Under the pieces are notes generated by a model. It had not been told where the DNA came from. It did not search any database and saw only the letters and a list, made by a program, of their open reading frames with translations. From Clostridium sp. NkU-1 (GTDB lineage Bacteria; Bacillota_A; Clostridia; Lachnospirales; Lachnospiraceae), in contig BBDR01000003.1 of NCBI GenBank assembly GCA_001312405.1, forward strand, positions 382,433 through 446,432: a stretch of DNA of 64,000 nt, read 5' to 3'. This document shows positions 19,260 to 30,284 of the stretch, in pieces. A program made the position numbers and the translations under genes. Each line of letters begins with the position of its first letter. Position 1 is the stretch's first letter.

Positions 19260-21191
19260 ATGAGAATGAAAGTATCCAACTACATCTCCCAAAAGCTGGT
19301 AGATTCCGGGATTACACAGGTATTTACGGTTACCGGCGGCGGAGCCATGCATTTAAACGATGCTTTAGGACATCAGGAGGGAATGCACTGCTTATATAAC
19401 CATCACGAGCAGGCATGTGCCATTGCTGCAGAATCCTATGCCAGAATAGAAGGCCGCATAGCAGCGGTCTGCGTTACCACAGGCCCTGGAGGGACCAATG
19501 CCATTACCGGAGTGCTTGGAGGTTATCTGGATTCTATTCCCATGTTAATTTTATCAGGCCAGGTGCGTTATGACACAACGGCCAGATGGTCGGAAGTCGG
19601 GATCAGAGCCATGGGAGACCAGGAGTTTGATATAACAAAGGCTATTGACTGTATGACAAAATACAGCGAGATGGTGATTGACCCCATGAGGATCCGTTAC
19701 ACTCTGGAAAAAGCCATTTACCTTGCCTTATCCGGCCGCCCCGGCCCCACCTGGCTGGACATCCCGTTAAACGTCCAGGGCGCCTATATTGAAACAGATG
19801 GCTTGATCGGCTTTTCAGCGAAAAACTATGAGCAGGGCGGAGACGGCTGGGCTTGCGAAAGCGAAGCGAAAATAAAAGAGGATGAAGCAGGCTCCGGTGA
19901 AAAACGCCAGGTCCTTCCCCCAAAGATAACGTCAGATGTTGCCCGCACCATTTTAGATAAAATAAAATCTTCTTCCAGACCAGTAATCAATGCAGGCAAC
20001 GGAATCCGCATCGGACAAGCCCATGAGGTATTCATGCGGGTAGCAGAAAAGCTGGGAATCCCCGTTGTGACAGGCTGGAACAGCCAGGACTGCATAGAGG
20101 ATGAGCATCCTTTATATACAGGACGAGGAGGCGGAATGGGAGACCGTGCAGGAAACTTTGCCATTCAAAACAGCGATCTGGTTCTTTCACTTGGAAGCCG
20201 CTTAAGCATCCGTCAGGTAGGGTACAATTATACTACATGGGCCAGGGAGGCCTATGTGATCGTCAATGATATCGATCCTGAGGAACTAAAGAAGCCTTCC
20301 ATTCATGCCGACATGAGAGTCCACGCCGATGTCAAAGATTTGCTGACAGCTTTGGAGAAGCTTCTGGATTCAGAATACCAGTCTTCCTCTAAACACCCTC
20401 TGTTTTCCGGCGGAAAAGGTCTTAATAACATGACCTGGAATGAGACCTGCCGGATGTGGAAGGAAACGTATCCGGTTGTGCTTCCAAAGCATTACAGCAA
20501 TGGAGACAATGAGGAAACCAATGTTTACGCATTTATTAAGGAACTGAGCAGCCGGGTTCCTGAAAACAGGGTCACTGTGGTAGGAAACGGTTCAGCCTGC
20601 GTCGTTGGAGGACATGCCTATATCATTAAGAAGGGACAGCGGTTCATATCCAACTCAGCAGTTGCCTCCATGGGCTATGATCTTCCGGCTGCTATCGGAG
20701 CCTGTATGGCGGAACATGGAAAAGACATCATTCTGGTTACAGGTGACGGAAGCATTCAGATGAACTTACAGGAGCTTCAGACCATCATTCATCACCGTAT
20801 GCCAATTAAGATATTTCTTATTAATAATGGAGGATATCATTCCATCCGCCAGACCCAGAAGAATTTCTTTGGGGAGCCGTTAGTGGGAATCGGGGTGGAC
20901 AGTCAGGACTTAAGCTTTCCTGACATGGAAAAGCTTTCAGCAGCCTATGGCTATCCTTATGTTCGTGCATGCCATAACAGCCAGCTGGAACATGCTGTTG
21001 AAACGGCATTGTCCACGGCGGGACCGGTGATCTGTGAGGTGTTTGTAAGCAAGGATCAGAATTTTGAACCAAAGTCCTCTGCCAAGCGCCTGCCGGACGG
21101 AACCCTTACTTCCCCGCCACTGGAGGATCTGTCCCCATTTCTTTCTGATGAAGAGATGGACCGGAATATGATCATCTCTAGAATCAGGTAA
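19260..21191 (+). CDS. Thiamine-diphosphate enzyme of the acetolactate-synthase fold
   Basis: Intact, 643 residues, GGAGAG before ATG 19260. Three-domain TPP enzyme: the N-terminal PYR domain has NHHEQACAIAAESYAR with the activating Glu; the central Rossmann domain follows; the C-terminal PP domain has VTGDGSIQMN...LINNGGY, the GDG-N TPP/Mg motif. It is longer than a normal ilvB product, and no ilvN, ilvC or leu genes are nearby. Its neighbours are an epimerase, a C-methyltransferase, an alcohol dehydrogenase and glycosyltransferases. A role in adding a two-carbon branch to a keto-sugar, as YerE does in yersiniose A synthesis, fits this context but is inference. Confidence 0.8.
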   Translation: MRMKVSNYISQKLVDSGITQVFTVTGGGAMHLNDALGHQEGMHCLYNHHEQACAIAAESYARIEGRIAAVCVTTGPGGTNAITGVLGGYLDSIPMLILSGQVRYDTTARWSEVGIRAMGDQEFDITKAIDCMTKYSEMVIDPMRIRYTLEKAIYLALSGRPGPTWLDIPLNVQGAYIETDGLIGFSAKNYEQGGDGWACESEAKIKEDEAGSGEKRQVLPPKITSDVARTILDKIKSSSRPVINAGNGIRIGQAHEVFMRVAEKLGIPVVTGWNSQDCIEDEHPLYTGRGGGMGDRAGNFAIQNSDLVLSLGSRLSIRQVGYNYTTWAREAYVIVNDIDPEELKKPSIHADMRVHADVKDLLTALEKLLDSEYQSSSKHPLFSGGKGLNNMTWNETCRMWKETYPVVLPKHYSNGDNEETNVYAFIKELSSRVPENRVTVVGNGSACVVGGHAYIIKKGQRFISNSAVASMGYDLPAAIGACMAEHGKDIILVTGDGSIQMNLQELQTIIHHRMPIKIFLINNGGYHSIRQTQKNFFGEPLVGIGVDSQDLSFPDMEKLSAAYGYPYVRACHNSQLEHAVETALSTAGPVICEVFVSKDQNFEPKSSAKRLPDGTLTSPPLEDLSPFLSDEEMDRNMIISRIR

Positions 21192-21283
21192 TCCTGCAGC
21201 ATTGGCCGGATGCAGGAATGGAGTCATTCCTGCACCTGGCTTATTGCCGGCAGAAATAAAAACCAACAAGTGGAGGAAAAACG

Positions 21284-22231
21284 TTGAACGTTGTTGTAAC
21301 AGGGGCCACCAGTTTTCTTGGAAGAGCATTGGTTGACCGGCTTTTATTAGAAAAAAACCAGGTATTTGCGGTGGTCCGTCCCGGTTCAAAGAATATGGGA
21401 AACCTTGCAATCCAGCGGGAGGGCCTTATTCGGATTGAGCGGAACTTAGAAGAGCTTCATGAGCTTTCCCAGGTAATCCATGAACCATGCCAGTCATTTT
21501 ACCATTTTGGCTGGGAAGGCTCCGGAAGTGAAAACCGGATGAAAAGGGAGGTTCAGCAAAAGAACGTGGAGGATTCCTTAAAGGCTCTGGAAGGAGCCAG
21601 ACGTCTTGGCTGCAAACGCTTCCTCTTCAGCGGTTCCCAGGCAGAATACGGAATTCACAGAGAAGCAATGACAGAAGAGACAGAATGCAAGCCTGTTTCC
21701 GAATATGGCAGGGCAAAGCTGGAATTTTCAGAAAGGGCCAAGTCACTGACCGAAAACTGGAGAAAAACAGGCGTATCAGAGATGGAATACATCCATACCA
21801 GAATATTCAGCGTGTACGGTCCAGGCGATCATCCCTGGTCCCTGGTGGAAAGCTGCCTTAGGGCATTTGGCAGGGGAGAGTACATTTCCCTGGGGGAGTG
21901 TACGCAAATGTGGAACTTTTTATATCTTGACGATTGCATCCGGGCGCTGATACTTTTGATGGAACAGGAGAAAGAATCAGTTTCCGGAATTTATAATGTG
22001 GCAGGACCGGAAGGGGAAAACCGTCCTTTGAGGGAATACATCCGGACCATGTATGAGGTTCTTGGTTTTCACGGAAGCTACAGCTACGGCAGAAGGGCAC
22101 CCAATGCAGAGGGACCGGCAAATCTGATTCCTGATATAAAAAAACTGGAAAAAGCAACCGGATGGCAGCCGCTTGTGAGTTTTCCGGAAGGAATCCGGCG
22201 GACTTATCAAGCGGCCGCCATATCCGATTGA
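21284..22231 (+). CDS. NAD-dependent epimerase/dehydratase (extended SDR)
   Basis: Intact, 315 residues; start TTG 21284 behind GGAGG. Rossmann motif VVVTGATSFLGRAL, active-site Ser in FLFSGSQAEYG, and the YxxxK catalytic pair in EYGRAKLEF. RIFSVYGPGDHP and the C-terminal YNVAGPEGENRPL place it among NDP-sugar epimerases, dehydratases or reductases. It likely works on the same nucleotide sugar as the flanking TPP enzyme and methyltransferase. Confidence 0.85.
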   Translation: MNVVVTGATSFLGRALVDRLLLEKNQVFAVVRPGSKNMGNLAIQREGLIRIERNLEELHELSQVIHEPCQSFYHFGWEGSGSENRMKREVQQKNVEDSLKALEGARRLGCKRFLFSGSQAEYGIHREAMTEETECKPVSEYGRAKLEFSERAKSLTENWRKTGVSEMEYIHTRIFSVYGPGDHPWSLVESCLRAFGRGEYISLGECTQMWNFLYLDDCIRALILLMEQEKESVSGIYNVAGPEGENRPLREYIRTMYEVLGFHGSYSYGRRAPNAEGPANLIPDIKKLEKATGWQPLVSFPEGIRRTYQAAAISD

Positions 22232-22274
22232 TTCGTTAGTATACAAAAATATTGACATGGAGGAATTTTGTGGT

Positions 22275-23467
22275 ATGAGAGATAGGATTTGTATTGTATG
22301 CGGCAGGCCGCTTGGGGAAAAGCCACTGATGACCCTTACGGATATGCCTGCTTCGGCTCAGGACATCCCGGCAAGGGAAGAACTGGAAGAGGAACAGGGA
22401 ATCACCCTTTCTCTCCATCAGTGCCAGGCATGCGGTCTGGTGCAGTTTGATTGTGAACCTGTGGCATACTACAAGGACGTGATCCGTTCCGGCGGCTTTA
22501 CCACCACCATGGTAAACTTAAGAAAGAGCCAGTACCGGCATTTTATTGATAAGTATCATCTGGAAGGAAAGAAGCTGATTGAGGCCGGATGCGGCCAGGG
22601 AGAATTTCTTTCTGTGCTGTCGGAATTCCCGGTAAAGGCTTATGGAATCGAAAACAGGGAAAGTCTTGTCGGTCTTGCAAGGGAAAAGGGACTTACCGTC
22701 TGGAAGCAGTTTGCAGCAGAAGGGGAAGTCCTTGCAGCCGATGACGGCAGCGCTGCCGGTCCCTATGACGGGTTTCTGTCCTTTAATTTTCTGGAGCACC
22801 AGCCGGACCCGGTGGGTATGCTCCGCTGCATCGCAGATAACTTGTCAGAAGAGGGCGTGGGCTTAATTACGGTTCCAAGCCTGGAGTATATCCTGCAGTA
22901 TGACGGGTATTATGAACTGATCCGGGACCATCTTGCCTATTATACCTTTGATACCCTGCGCTATGCGGTAGAAATGGCCGGGTTTCAGGTATTGGAAGAG
23001 GAAATGGTAAACCGGGATACCCTTTCTGTCATTGTGAGAAAAAGAAAGCAGTCAGAAGGAAAGCTGAATGACAGAAAAAAAGGAACACCGGTGGACATAT
23101 CAGGTCTTAAGGAAAGCCTGGACACCATTGGCAGGGAACTGGAAGAACTGGCCGGCAGGCTTAAGGACCAGGGAAAGAGCCTGGCAATATGGGGAGCCAG
23201 CCACCAGGCTTTACTCTGGCTTCTACAACGGTCATTGGCCGGTTTGCAAGATACATCATAGATTCCGCCCCCTTTAAGCAGGGAAAGTACGCCCCTGCCT
23301 CCCACCTTCCCATTGTACCGCCGGATCATTACCATAAGGACCCGGTAGATGCCATTTTGATTGTGGCTCCTGGTTATACGGATGAGATCGCGGGAATCAT
23401 ACAGGGAAAATTTAGCCGGAATGTAGAGATTCTGGCGTTAAAATCCAATCATTTGGAAAGGATATAA
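22275..23467 (+). CDS. Sugar C-methyltransferase-type SAM enzyme (frameshifted)
   Basis: About 397 residues after repair. Three parts are visible: an N-terminal zinc-binding region (CIVCGRPLG and CQACGLVQFD), a class I SAM fold (IEAGCGQGEFL), and the C-terminal domain of sugar C-methyltransferases (LAIWGASH, YIIDSAPFKQGKYAP, LIVAPGYTDEI, ALKSNHLERI). The architecture is that of TylCIII/EvaC-like enzymes that methylate NDP-4-keto-sugars. I choose ATG 22275 since GGAGG lies 11 nt upstream. A G is missing near 23213. Confidence 0.85.
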
Positions 23468-23476
23468 GAAAAACCT

Positions 23477-24543
23477 ATGAAAGCTTTTGTTTTGATCGAA
23501 CCTGGCAAGGTCGGCTGGTATGATGCGCCGGAACCTGCCATAACTCCTTATGGAGCCATTCTCCGCCCCATCGCGGTGACCCCCTGCTCCTCCGATGTCC
23601 ATACGGTATACGGCGGAGGCTCGCGGAAGGCTCCCAACCTGATTTTGGGACATGAATGCGTGGCAGAGGTCCTGGAGACCGGAGAACTGGTCTGCGACTT
23701 TAAGGCCGGAGATCTGGTGGCGGTTCCTGCCATCACGCCGGACTGGAGAGCCTGCGGAATCCAGGAAGGGAATTTTAAGCATGCGTCTGCCCCCTTTTCC
23801 GGCCATCAGCTTGGAAGGACGGCGCCGGGAGTGTTTGCGGAGAAATTTTTAATTCCTGATGCAGATACCACTTTGGCGAAAATCCCGGAGGGAATCAGCC
23901 TGGAACAGGCCCTTATGTGCGTGGATGTAGTTACTACAGGCTTTACGGGAGCGGAATTTGCGGATATTAAAATCGGCGATACCGTAGTGGTCCTGGGGAT
24001 CGGCCCCATTGGCTTATGGCGGTTGAAGGAGCACGCCATCTGGGTGCTGCAAGGATCCTGGCAGTTGGCAGCAGGCCCATTTGTGTGGAGCTTGCCAGGG
24101 AATTCGGAGCCACAGAGGTCTTAAGCTATAAGGATGGAAACCTGACGGAACAGGTCATGGAACGGACGGGAGGTCTTGGAGCTGACAGTGTCATCATCTG
24201 CGGAGGCGGGGATGAGGTCTTTGCCCAGGCGGTAGATATGGCTAGGTACGGAATCGGAACCATATCCAATGTAAATTACTATGGCGGAACCGGAAGCCTG
24301 CCTTTTCCCAAGTTTTCAGGCGGACGGGGCATGGCGGGAAAGACGATCCACACAGAGCTTGCAAAGGGCGGCAGAGTGAGAATGGAACGCCTATTAAAAA
24401 TGGTCCAGTATGGGAGGATCAATCCAGAAAAGCTGGTGACTCACCACCTTTATGGCCTGGAGCAGGTTGAGACAGCTCTGCAGCTTATGAAAGAAAAGCC
24501 GGAAGATCTGATTAAAGTGATGGTTCGGATAGATTGGAAGTGA
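23477..24543 (+). CDS. Zinc-dependent secondary alcohol dehydrogenase (frameshifted)
   Basis: About 355 residues after repair. It follows the clostridial/Thermoanaerobacter secondary alcohol dehydrogenase pattern closely: zinc ligands Cys in TPCSSDVHT, His in LGHECVAEV and Asp in CVDVVTTGF; then VPAITPDWR; cofactor site VLGIGPIGLMAVEGARHLG followed by AVGSRP, where Ser-Arg favours NADPH. The structural-zinc loop is absent, as in that subfamily. An A is missing near 24015. In this operon it may reduce a ketone on a branched sugar rather than act in solvent metabolism; this is inference. Confidence 0.85.
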
Positions 24544-24547
24544 ACAT

Positions 24548-25556
24548 ATGAAAACAATAAGCATCGTGATTCCCTGTTACAATGAGGAAGAAAATGTAAA
24601 TGCCATGTACCAGGCGATTGACAATATATTTAAAACTGATTTGCCAGATTACACCTATGAGCTGATTTTTATTGATAATGATTCTAAGGACCGTACCAGG
24701 GAAATTATCCGGGACTTATGCTCTCAGGAGAAAAGGGTAAAGGGAATTTTTAACGCCAAGAATTTCGGTCAGTTCAATTCCCCTTATTACGCCATGCTCC
24801 AGACGGGCGGAGACTGCACCATTCTTATGGCTGCGGATTTCCAGGACCCGGTAGAGATGATCCCAAAGTATGTAAAGGAATGGGAAAAGGGCTATAAGAT
24901 CGTCATTGGGATCAAGAAATCCAGCAAAGAGAATAAGATCATGTACTGGCTGAGAAGCTGTTACTATAAGACCATTAAGAGGCTTTCCGATGTGGAGCAG
25001 ATCGAGCATTTCACCGGTTTTGGCTTATATGACCAGAGATTTATAAAGGTTCTCAGGGAGCTGGATGACCCTACGCCTTTCCTCCGCGGTATTGTGGCGG
25101 AGCTTGGCTTCCGGCGCAAGGAGATTCCATATGAGCAGCCCAAAAGGCGGGCAGGAAAGACAAGCAATAACTTTTACCGTCTGTATGATGCGGCAATGTT
25201 AAGCGTTACTTCTTACACCAAGGTAGGGCTTCGCCTTGCGACCATATTCGGGAGCATATGCTCCTTTGCCAGCATGATGGTGGCCCTTATTTATCTGGTC
25301 ATGAAGCTGGTGTACTGGGACCGTTTTCCCGCCGGCATGGCTCCTCTTTTGATTGGCATGTGTTTTCTTGGCTCTGTGCAGATCTTTTTTTATAGGACTT
25401 GTGGGAGAATATGTTCTGTCCATCAATGCCCGTGTTATGAAGCGGCCTCTTGTGATTGAGGAGGAGAGAATCAATTTTACAGAAAAAGCGGAAGGCAGTT
25501 TGGATGAAGGGATACTTTTAATGACGGCATCCATGGAGAATAGCGATGAAATATAA
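24548..25556 (+). CDS. GT2 polyisoprenyl-phosphate glycosyltransferase (GtrB-like) (frameshifted)
   Basis: About 335 residues after repair. SIVIPCYNEEENVNAMY and LIFIDNDSKDRT start the GT-A fold; MAADFQDPVEMIPKYV is the metal/donor site; KTSNNFYRLYDAA precedes two C-terminal membrane helices ending GLVGEYVLSINARV. It should make an undecaprenyl-phosphate-sugar. The T7 run at 25385 adds a base. The end overlaps the next start at 25546. Confidence 0.85.
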
Positions 25557-27737
25557 GATAGATGTAGCAAGAATCCGTGAGAATTCAATCGTATTAAACG
25601 GCTGGGTCATTGGAAAGAGCCTTGACTCAGAGGCGGCGTTTGAAGTTTTGGACGGGCAGGAAAAAAAGCGTGGAATTTAAGTATGTGGCCGTACGCAGAG
25701 ATGATGTGTGCCAGATCTATTTTAAGAAGGCGGCCGAAAAGGATTTAGGATTTGACATCCGCATTCCTTATATCCGGGAGAAAAACGAGGACAGGACCTG
25801 GTGATCCGGTGTGACGGGAAAACTGCCAGAGTGAAGTTAAACGCCGATATCATTGAAAGACAGAACAGCTCTGCCCATAAAAAAGCACAAAGCTGAAAAG
25901 CATGATGAATGTGCAGACCTTCCGGTCTGCCGTGGATTTCTGGAAGGAAAACGGCTTTAAGGCATTTGTGTTAAAATCCAGGCACAAGCTTCAGGGAATT
26001 GACAGTGATTATGATTATCCGGAATGGTACGCACTTACGAAAACCACGGATGAGGAGCTGGAAGCCCAGAGAAAGGCGGATTTTGACTATAGACCTAAGA
26101 TGTCTGTGGTAATACCTGCTTATAAGACGCCGGAGCGTTATTTGTCAGCCATGCTGGATTCCCTCCTTGCCCAGACCTATGGGAAATGGGAAGTGTGCAT
26201 TGCAGACGGAAGCCCAAAGGGAGAGGGCGTGGAACGGGTATTAAAGCGCTATGCCATAAAGGATGAACGGATTCGCTATGTGATTCTTGGAGAAAATAAA
26301 GGCATTGCAGGAAATACCAATGCTGCAATGGAAATGGCAACGGGAGATTTTATTGTCCTGGCAGACCATGATGATACCCTTGCACCGGATGCGTTGTTTG
26401 AGTGCGTGAAGGCCATTAATTCTGATCCGGAAATTGATGTGGTTTATACTGATGAAGATAAGCTTGACATTGACGGAGGAGAATTATTTGAACCTCATTT
26501 TAAACCTGATTTTAACCCGGATCTTTTGACAAGCGTCAATTATATCTGCCATTTGTTTGTGGTGAACCATGAGCTGCTCCTGGAGGTGGGAGGCTTTCGT
26601 GAAGAATTTGACGGAGCCCAGGATTATGATTTTATTTTCCGGTGCACGGAAAAAGCCAGAAAAATACACCATATTCCAAAGGCCCTGTATCACTGGCGCT
26701 GCCATCAGAACTCCACCTCAAGCAACCCGGAGAGCAAATTATACGCCTTTGAGGCGGGAGCTAGGGCCATCAAGGCCCACTATGACCGGGTGGGCATAGA
26801 GGTGCAGTCCGTGGAAAAAGGCATTGATTACGGAATCTATCATACTACGTTTAAAATAACAGGAACTCCCCTGGTTTCTGTCATCATTCCCAACAAGGAT
26901 CACAGCGCTGACCTGGATTTATGCATTCGCTCCATCATGGAGAAATCCACCTATCAAAACCTGGAATTCATTGTTGTGGAAAATAACAGCACTGCCCCGG
27001 AAACCTTTGAATATTATGACAGGATCCAGAAGGAATTCGATTTTGTCCATGTGGTTACATGGGAGAGGGAATTTAACTACTCTGCCATCAATAACTTCGG
27101 TGTAGCCCATGCAAAAGGCGAATATCTCCTGTTTTTAAATAATGATACGGAAATGATAGGCCGCGAAAGCATCCATGAGATGTTAGGCTTCTGCCAGAGA
27201 GAGGATGTGGGTGCTGTCGGAGTCAGGCTTCTTTATTCCGATGATACCATTCAGCATGCCGGTGTGGTGGTTGGCTTCGGCGGCATTGCAGGGCATACCT
27301 TTATCGGACTTCACAAGGCGGAAAGCAGCTATTTCAATCAGGCCATGTGTGCCAGAGATTACAGCGCAGTAACAGCTGCCTGTATGATGAGCAAAAAATC
27401 CCTGTTTGAGGAAGCGGGCGGTTTTTCAGAGGATCTTGCCGTTGCCTTTAACGATATCGATTTCTGCATGAAGATCCGGTCCTTAAATAAGCTGGTGGTT
27501 TATGCTCCATATGCCCTGTTCTATCATTATGAGTCAAAATCAAGAGGGCTTGAGGATACGCCGGAGAAAGTGGCCCGTTTTAATCAGGAGATCAAAAAGT
27601 TTTCCCGGAAGTGGCCTGATATCTTAAGAGACGGGGATCCTTATTACAACCCCAATTTAACCCTGCGTAAATCCAATTTTGCCCTGCGGGATCTTCGAAA
27701 AGAAAAAATCGGGGAACCCTATAAGCTTGAGGTATGA
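25546..27737 (+). CDS. Two-domain GT2 glycosyltransferase (frameshifted N-terminus)
   Basis: About 730 residues after repair. Residues 1-110 form an accessory domain (MKYKIDVARIRENSIVLNGW...). It is followed by two GT-A modules: KMSVVIPAYKTPERYLSAML with ADHDDTLAPDA near 26370 and HWRCHQNSTSSN, then LVSVIIPNKDHSADL with LFLNNDTEMI near 27140 and YHYESKSRG. Twin-GT2 proteins of this kind extend rhamnose-rich or similar polymers from a lipid carrier. Frame errors: A7 near 25661, missing G near 25790, missing A near 25890. Its start lies inside the previous gene's last codons, so translation is coupled. Confidence 0.85.
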
Positions 27738-27738
27738 G

Positions 27739-28652
27739 ATGGAAAAGAAAGTAACGGTTATTATTCCTAATTATAACGGATTAAAATTTATGGAACCTTG
27801 TTTTAAGGCCCTTGAAGCTCAGAGTGATAAGAACTTTGAGCTTCTTGTGGTGGATAACGGTTCCACAGACGGAAGCGTAAAATGGCTGAAGGACAGAAAC
27901 ATTCCATCTGTTTTCCTGGAGGAGAACACGGGCTTTTCCGGGGCTGTAAATGTAGGAATCCGCCATGCAAAAACGCCTTATGTGATTTTGTTAAACAATG
28001 ACACGGAGCCGGAACCTGATTATGTAAAGGAACTGGTCCGTGCCATAGACCGGTCGCCTAAGATATTTTCCGTCAGCAGCAAGATGATCCAGCTATACCA
28101 TAGGGAGCTTATGGATGATGCAGGAGATATGTACAGCCTTTTAGGCTGGGCTTATCAAAGAGGCGTGGGACAAAGCAGCAAGGGCTATCAAAAGGCCCGC
28201 AGCGTTTTTGCAGCCTGCGCAGGAGCCGCCATTTACAGACGGGAAGTGTTTCAGGAGATCGGTGGCTTTGACGAGGCCCATTTTGCCTATCTGGAAGATA
28301 TTGATGTGGGTTACCGGGCAAAGATCTACGGATATGAAAACCTGTACTGCCCCACAGCCGTGGTTTACCATGTGGGCAGCGGGACCAGCGGATCCAAGTA
28401 TAATTCCTTTAAGGTCCGGCTGGCTGCCAGAAATAATGTTTATTTAAATTATAAGAATATGCCGGTTTTGCAGCTTCTGGTGAATCTGCCTCCCATTTTA
28501 GCCGGAACCTTTGTGAAGTACCTGTTTTTTTTAAGAAGATCGGCTTTGCTTCTGACTATGGGGAGGGGCTTAAAGAGGGATTAAGGACGGCAAAAAAATA
28601 CCAGAAAGGTACCGTTCCGGATGTCTCATCTTGGCAATTATTTTCGGATTGA
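27739..28652 (+). CDS. GT2 glycosyltransferase (rhamnosyltransferase-like) (frameshifted end)
   Basis: About 304 residues. VTVIIPNYNGLKFMEPCFKA, LVVDNGSTDGS, LLNNDTEPEPDYV (DxD-like acidic site) and ACAGAAIYRREVFQEIGGFDE with YLEDIDVGYRAK form the standard GT2 wall-polysaccharide family. It begins 1 nt after the preceding stop. The T8 run near 28534 changes the frame by two extra or one missing T; repair gives FKKIGFASDYGEGLKEG and a stop at 28650-28652. Confidence 0.85.
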
Positions 28653-28830
28653 GGGAGAGCTGATTCTTGGAACGTTCCTCTATATATGGGAATTTTTACG
28701 AAGAAAGTTAAAAAATTTTCAGGTCATTTTAAGAATATTTTAATGGCATCATATTGACATATCATGTATAATATACGGGAATTATGGTGGAGAAGTATGG
28801 TGCAATGCACGAATGGAAGGTCTTGCTGCT

Positions 28831-30248
28831 ATGATTAAGGATAATCAGAAAAAAATTAAATGGGTTTCATGTAGTACTGGATGGACTGGTCATTGTTATA
28901 TCCTATGTATTTGCCTGGCTGCTGCTTTTGCTGGGAAACTGGCTGTTCAGCCTTATAAACAGGTTTTAGGTCCACAGTACTATTTTGCGGCGCTTCTTAT
29001 TATACTGCCGACCTATCTGCTGCTTTACGGCATCTTTCATTTGTATGCGCCGAAGAGAGTTCAGGAGAGACGGTATGAGTTCGCCAATATCTGCAAGGCT
29101 AATCTTTTGGGAGTTCTGCTTTTTACCCTGATTTTGTTCCTGGTTAAGAAGAACCCATATTTTCGTGAGTTCTCTACCAGAATGGTATTTTACTTTTGCG
29201 TCATTAACATTGTTCTGGAGTCAATTGTCCGGAATTTACTCCGTACTGTGCTCCGTTCCATGCGCTCCAAGGGCTACAACCAGAAGCACATCCTTTTGAT
29301 CGGTTACAGCCGCGCGGCGGAAGGCTTCATAGACAGAGTCCGGGTGAATCCCGAATGGGGCTATCAGTCAAGGGAATCCTTGACGACACAAAAGAATGGG
29401 GAACCGGATACAAGGGCATTCATGTCATTGGCAAGATTCGTGATCTAAATGAGATTCTTGGGTTAAACTCCCTTGATGAAATTGCCATTACCTTAAGCAT
29501 CAGCGAATATGCAAATTTAGAAGATATTGTAGCATCCTGTGAAAAATCAGGCGTCCATACCAAGTTTATACCGGACTACAATAATATGATACCTACAAGG
29601 CCTTTTATTGAGGATTTGCAGGGTCTTCCGGTAATCAACATCCGCAGGGTGCCCCTTACCGATACGGTAAATGCCCTGGTTAAACGGCTGGTGGACATTT
29701 TCGGAGCTTCTGTTGCTCTGATTTTATTTTCTCCTGTTATGCTCCTGACAGCGGCTCTCATCAAGCTGACCGCACCGGGACCGCTGATTTATAAGCAGGA
29801 GAGGGTTGGCCTTCATAACAGGCCATTTGATATGTATAAATTCCGTTCCATGGTGGTGCAGGCTCCATCTGAGGAAAAAATGAAGTGGACGACCCCCCAT
29901 GATTCCCGCGTGACACCTGTGGGACGTTTTATCAGGAAGACAAGCATTGATGAAATGCCCCAGTTTATCAATGTCCTTCGCGGAGACATGAGCTTAGTGG
30001 GGCCAAGGCCGGAGAGGCCTCTCTTTGTTGAGAAGTTTAAAGAGGAGATTCCCCGTTATATGATCAAGCACCAGGTCCGTCCCGGTATCACCGGCTGGGC
30101 CCAGGTGAACGGATACCGGGGAGATACTTCCATTACAAAGAGAATTGAACACGATTTGTATTATATCGAAAACTGGACCCTGGGATTTGATTTTAAGATT
30201 TTATTCCTTACCATATTCAAAGGGTTTATTAATAAAAATGCGTACTGA
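28831..30248 (+). CDS. Undecaprenyl-phosphate sugar phosphotransferase (initiating enzyme) (frameshifted)
   Basis: About 472 residues after repair. Four N-terminal membrane helices, a CoA-binding-like Rossmann domain (HILLIGYSRAAEGFIDRV), a fifth helix, and the C-terminal bacterial sugar transferase domain: KFRSMVVQAPSEEK, SIDEMPQFINVLRGDMSLVGP, RPGITGWAQVNGYRGDT. This is the WbaP/CpsE architecture that starts polymer synthesis by placing a sugar-1-phosphate on undecaprenyl phosphate. Errors: A7 near 28847, missing C near 28955, missing C near 29372. A separate 178-bp upstream gap may contain its own promoter. Confidence 0.9.
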
Positions 30249-30284
30249 TACTGGATACGACACGATTAGGATGAGGTTAAATAA

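Noticed and set aside
19030..19263. A 77-codon + strand reading frame over the palindrome and tandem repeat
   Set aside because: It is built from 20-bp repeats whose period breaks codon meaning, has no ribosome binding site and an odd Arg/Thr-rich composition.
28754..28772. Promoter TTGACA/TATAAT before the sugar transferase
   Set aside because: Both hexamers are perfect but only 7 nt apart, which cannot serve sigma-A; one of them may be used with another partner.
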